From UBA1794 sp964439955 (GTDB lineage: Bacteria > Bacteroidota > Bacteroidia > Bacteroidales > Bacteroidaceae), in assembly GCA_964439955.1 (NCBI GenBank), contig CAYTPX010000002.1, forward strand, positions 62,001 through 126,000: a stretch of DNA of 64,000 bases. The letters are read 5' to 3'. The notes below the pieces were generated by a model, which was not told the DNA's origin, did no database searches, and saw nothing but the letters and a program-made list of their open reading frames with translations. A program made the position numbers and the translations under genes. Of this stretch, positions 61,384 through 64,000 are shown in pieces. The first letter of the stretch is position 1, and each line of letters starts with the position of its first letter.

Positions 61384-62879
61384 AGGTTCGTATCGTTCCG
61401 TTTGGGGAGGGTTCTTTCGATGTGCTGCTCGCGGTGGCAAAGGCGCACTTCTACTCCATGGCGTTCATTGAGGTACTCGGCCAAGTGTGCGGCGGCGTAG
61501 ACGGAGCGGTGTTGCCCCCCGGTACAGCCGAAGGAGAACATCAAGTCGGTGAAGCCCCGCTCCAAGTAACGCCGTACATGGGCGTCTGCCAACTTATATA
61601 CGGACTGCATGAACCGGGGCATCTCGCCGTCTTCTTCCAAGAAGTGTTTCACCGGCCCGTCTTCGCCTGTCAGTTTCTTGTAAGGCTCGTAGCGACCGGG
61701 ATTGTGCGTGCCGCGGCAGTCGAATACGTAGCCCCCCCCGTTGCCGCTCTCATCCTCCGGTATCCCTTTCTTGTAGGAGAAACTGGTGATACGCACGATC
61801 AAGCCGGGGTTTCCCGCATGGAGAGCTTCCTTGGAGAAGCGGGGCAGGCGGCACAGGCCCTCAAGGGTCTGCCCGAGATAGGGGTATTCTTTGCAAACGC
61901 CTTCTTGGAGTAATTGTCCCAAGTTGTGCAGGGCGGGCGGAATGCTGGCCGTGAACTGAGCTTTGCGTTCAAACCATCCACGGAAACCGTAAGCACCCAA
62001 GACTTGGAGTATGCGGAGCAGGACGAATTGCTTGAGCCTGCGTCGGAAGACCGCCGGGTCATCCTTGCGGTAGCATGAAAGCTGTTCCAGGTAGGCATCA
62101 ATCAATTCTTCTTTCAGTGTGCCGCCGTATCCCGGGCGCGCTTGCCAAAGGAAAGAAGCAAGGTCATAATAGACAGGCCCGCGTCGCCCTCCTTGGAAAT
62201 CGATGAAGCAGGGCTCACCGTCGCGCAGCATGACGTTGCGCGACTGGAAGTCGCGGTAGAGGAAAGTGGGGGTGTCTTCTTGCAGGATATCTTGGGCGAA
62301 CTTCAGGAAGTCGGCTTCCAACGCAACTTCGTTGAACTCGTATCCGGAACTTTTCAGGAAACAATATTTGAAGTAATGCAGGTCGAAAAGGACAGACATG
62401 CGGTCGAAGCGTGCCTGGGGGAAGCATTGCCCGAAATCCAACCCTTCGGCTCCTTTGTATTGGATGTGGGGCAGCAGGGAAACGGTCTTGCGTAGCAAGG
62501 TTTTTACCGCTTCGCTGTAATCGCCCTCCGGCGTGCGGTTTTGTTCCAAGACTTGGTAAAGCGAACAGTCGCCCAAGTCTTCTTGCAGGTAATAAAGGGC
62601 GGATTCTTGCGGGGTGAGGCCGCTTGCGTGGCATTCCCCGGCACTTCCTATGTAGACTTGCGGCACGGGCAATCCTTTTTCCCGCAGGTGGCGCGCCAAA
62701 TAGAGGAACGCCCGGTTTTCATCGGCAGATGTCCCTTGTACCCCGATGGCTGTCTTTTCCCCCGCCTGCAGGCGAAAATACGCCCGGTTGCTGCCTGCCC
62801 CGGCAAGGGGCATTATGCTTTCCGGGGGTACGCCATAGTACTTCAGGAAAAGCCGGGAGAGGGGGGAATCGTTCGTCAT
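61380..62879 (-). CDS. AmgK-like amino-sugar kinase fused to RapZ C-terminal domain
   Basis: A 499-residue two-domain protein. Residues about 10-330 form an aminoglycoside-phosphotransferase-type kinase: AGAGSNRAYFRL (nucleotide loop), YRDFQSRNVM with catalytic Asp210 and Asn215, and FIDFQGGRRGPVYYDLASFL with metal Asp227, close to AmgK, the anomeric MurNAc/GlcNAc kinase. Residues about 361-485 match the RapZ C-terminal domain (ITSFSYKKGIP, YVFDCRGTHNP, FGCTGGQHRSVY at 450-461), which in E. coli binds glucosamine-6-phosphate and the sRNA GlmZ. The P-loop N-terminal domain of RapZ is absent. Coupled to the MurU-like gene; 4 nt from aguA. Confidence 0.85.
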   Translation of the reverse strand: MTNDSPLSRLFLKYYGVPPESIMPLAGAGSNRAYFRLQAGEKTAIGVQGTSADENRAFLYLARHLREKGLPVPQVYIGSAGECHASGLTPQESALYYLQEDLGDCSLYQVLEQNRTPEGDYSEAVKTLLRKTVSLLPHIQYKGAEGLDFGQCFPQARFDRMSVLFDLHYFKYCFLKSSGYEFNEVALEADFLKFAQDILQEDTPTFLYRDFQSRNVMLRDGEPCFIDFQGGRRGPVYYDLASFLWQARPGYGGTLKEELIDAYLEQLSCYRKDDPAVFRRRLKQFVLLRILQVLGAYGFRGWFERKAQFTASIPPALHNLGQLLQEGVCKEYPYLGQTLEGLCRLPRFSKEALHAGNPGLIVRITSFSYKKGIPEDESGNGGGYVFDCRGTHNPGRYEPYKKLTGEDGPVKHFLEEDGEMPRFMQSVYKLADAHVRRYLERGFTDLMFSFGCTGGQHRSVYAAAHLAEYLNERHGVEVRLCHREQHIERTLPKRNDTNL

Positions 62880-62883
62880 GGCT

Positions 62884-64000
62884 TTAGCAGATGATGCCTT
62901 GGGGGTATTGCATTGTCACGCAGTGCAACGACCCGTTTTGCCGTATCAAGACTCGACAGTCTATGCCTATCATTTCGTAGCCGGGAAAGGCTTTTGCCAA
63001 CGCGTTGCGGGCCATCCGGTCATAATCGGCTTGCCCATAGGTCGGATAAAGCACAGCTTGGTTGATGACAAGGAAGTTCGCGTATGTGGCGGGCAGTATG
63101 CGGCCATCCTTTTCATCACATATTGTTTTCGGGCTGGGCAGCGGGATCAGCCGGTAAGGAAGGCCGTTTTCTGTACGAAACTGCTGGAGTTCTTGCTCCA
63201 TCAGTTGCAGTTCCTCATAATTGGGGTTCTGCGGATCGACGCAATGTACATATACGATGGTATCGTCCGGGGCAAAACGGGCTAAGGTGTCAATATGCCC
63301 GTCCGTATCATCACCGGCGATTCCTCCGTGGTTGAGCCAGAGAACGCGGTGGACATGCAGGGCTTCTTTCAAATAGTCTTCAATCTCTTCCTTTGTGTAC
63401 TGCCCGTTCCGTCCGGGAGCGCCGTACAAACAACGGGATGTCGTCAGCAGATTTCCTTTCCCGTCGCACTCGATTGAGCCACCTTCCAAGACGAAACCGT
63501 CGTGATCCTCCCGTTCTCCGTGCAGGAGGCCTGCGCGGAAAAGTGAACGGGTGATACGGTTGTCATTTTCCGAGGGGAACTTCCCTCCCCAACCATTGAA
63601 GCGGAAATCCAATACCTTAGGCGGATTTTCTCCCAACAAAGTAATTCCTCCGTGGTCGCGTGCCCATGTATCGTCGGTCGCGCACGGGTAAAAACGGATA
63701 TTCTGCAAGTTAGCTCCGGCAGTTCCCAAAGTCGTTTTCACCGATTCCGGCTCTGGTGTTACGATGAGCACCAACTCTTTTTCTGCCACTACGCGTGCAA
63801 TCTTGACAAAACAATCGATCGCTTCGTCAAGAACTTCCCGCCAATCAGTCCCGGCATGTGGCCAAGTCAGTTGAATCCCGCTTTGTTCCGCCCATTCGGC
63901 CGGCAGGTAATAACCTGTTCCGGAAGGATTATCCGTTTCAGCCCCGCCCCCGATGCGTGTCCAATGGACTTGGTAATCGGTTTCCTGCTTCCGTTTCTTG
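62884..64000 (-). CDS. aguA: Agmatine deiminase, 5' truncated by window edge
   Basis: Converts agmatine to N-carbamoylputrescine in polyamine synthesis. The frame is open to the window edge. Family motifs visible: YYLPAEWAEQSGIQLTWPHA near the N-terminus, WARDHGGITL, LEGGSIECDGKGNLLTT (the GGG/S-like loop), NHGGIAGDDTDGHIDTLARF and the C-terminal catalytic Cys in SLHCVTMQYPQG. Residues beyond the first motif (QVHWTRIGGGAETDNPSG) are unusual; there is no ATG, GTG or TTG in them, so the start lies outside. It sits 4 nt upstream of the kinase-RapZ gene. Confidence 0.9.
   Translation of the reverse strand, partial: KKRKQETDYQVHWTRIGGGAETDNPSGTGYYLPAEWAEQSGIQLTWPHAGTDWREVLDEAIDCFVKIARVVAEKELVLIVTPEPESVKTTLGTAGANLQNIRFYPCATDDTWARDHGGITLLGENPPKVLDFRFNGWGGKFPSENDNRITRSLFRAGLLHGEREDHDGFVLEGGSIECDGKGNLLTTSRCLYGAPGRNGQYTKEEIEDYLKEALHVHRVLWLNHGGIAGDDTDGHIDTLARFAPDDTIVYVHCVDPQNPNYEELQLMEQELQQFRTENGLPYRLIPLPSPKTICDEKDGRILPATYANFLVINQAVLYPTYGQADYDRMARNALAKAFPGYEMIGIDCRVLIRQNGSLHCVTMQYPQGIIC

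Noticed and set aside
62884..63789. GTG at 63789 as the aguA start
   Set aside because: Upstream codons continue with clear agmatine-deiminase motifs (LPAEWAEQ, TWPHAGTDW), so the gene extends to the window edge.

Overview
The window is a chromosomal segment of a member of the Bacteroidales (Bacteroidota). The evidence is: at least sixteen promoters of the Bacteroidetes sigma type (-7 box TAnnTTTG), with little sign of Shine-Dalgarno sequences; the family-typical gene pairs porQ-cmk-ispH and coaBC-DUF4835-recN; type IX secretion components plus a cargo protein with a type B C-terminal signal; SusD-free polysaccharide use through a GH31 enzyme; and flavodiiron oxygen defence. By eye the GC content is a little over 50 %. 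I cannot place it to genus. Almost everything is core genome; only 29.4-30.1 kb looks like mobile-element debris.

Layout. 0-1.8 kb: end of a Fur-family regulator, then rplU-rpmA, and a free-standing 33-codon gene with its own promoter and terminator. 1.8-10.3 kb: mfd, a polyprenol-phosphate glycosyltransferase overlapping pyrC, a stand-alone MetH reactivation domain, a Crp/Fnr regulator, and an MBL-fold hydrolase translationally coupled to tamB. 10.3-20.7 kb: tamB, map, tsaD, an AraC regulator, an exported hydrolase, a second Crp-like regulator and an SDR. 20.8-29.4 kb: a beta-barrel protein coupled to a LysM/periplasmic-binding-like protein, a type IX cargo protein, uvrA-ybaK-FKBP and a flavodiiron protein. 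29.4-30.5 kb: decayed DNA beside a tRNA-Ser/tRNA-Gly unit. 30.5-42.2 kb: tatD, polyprenyl synthase, porQ-cmk-ispH-smr, NlpC/P60, M16 protease, GH31. 42.7-51 kb: dnaN-exonuclease-coaBC-DUF4835-recN-rlmB-pseudoprotease/TPR. 51-64 kb: manA, gyrA, TPR protein, mscS, Ca-type ATPase, and a unit aguA - kinase/RapZ-C fusion - MurU-like nucleotidyltransferase.

Two things stand out. First, at least eight intergenic spacers are built from degenerate units with a 22-nt period, sharing a core close to GGGAAAAAGYGCC; they do not depend on gene orientation, and one lies wholly inside the inferred mfd 5' leader. Second, an AmgK-like amino-sugar kinase is fused to the C-terminal sensor domain of RapZ and coupled by ATGA overlap to a MurU-like enzyme, which suggests cell-wall sugar salvage linked to amino-sugar sensing in one polypeptide.

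Single-gene functions are mostly conventional: DNA replication and repair (dnaN, gyrA, recN, uvrA, mfd), translation and RNA modification (rplU, rpmA, tsaD, rlmB, ybaK, map), cofactor and nucleotide synthesis (coaBC, pyrC, cmk), isoprenoids (ispH, prenyl synthase), and envelope biogenesis (tamB, porQ, DUF4835, M16, NlpC). Several starts were reset from promoter positions, because the longest open frames run upstream through the -7 box.
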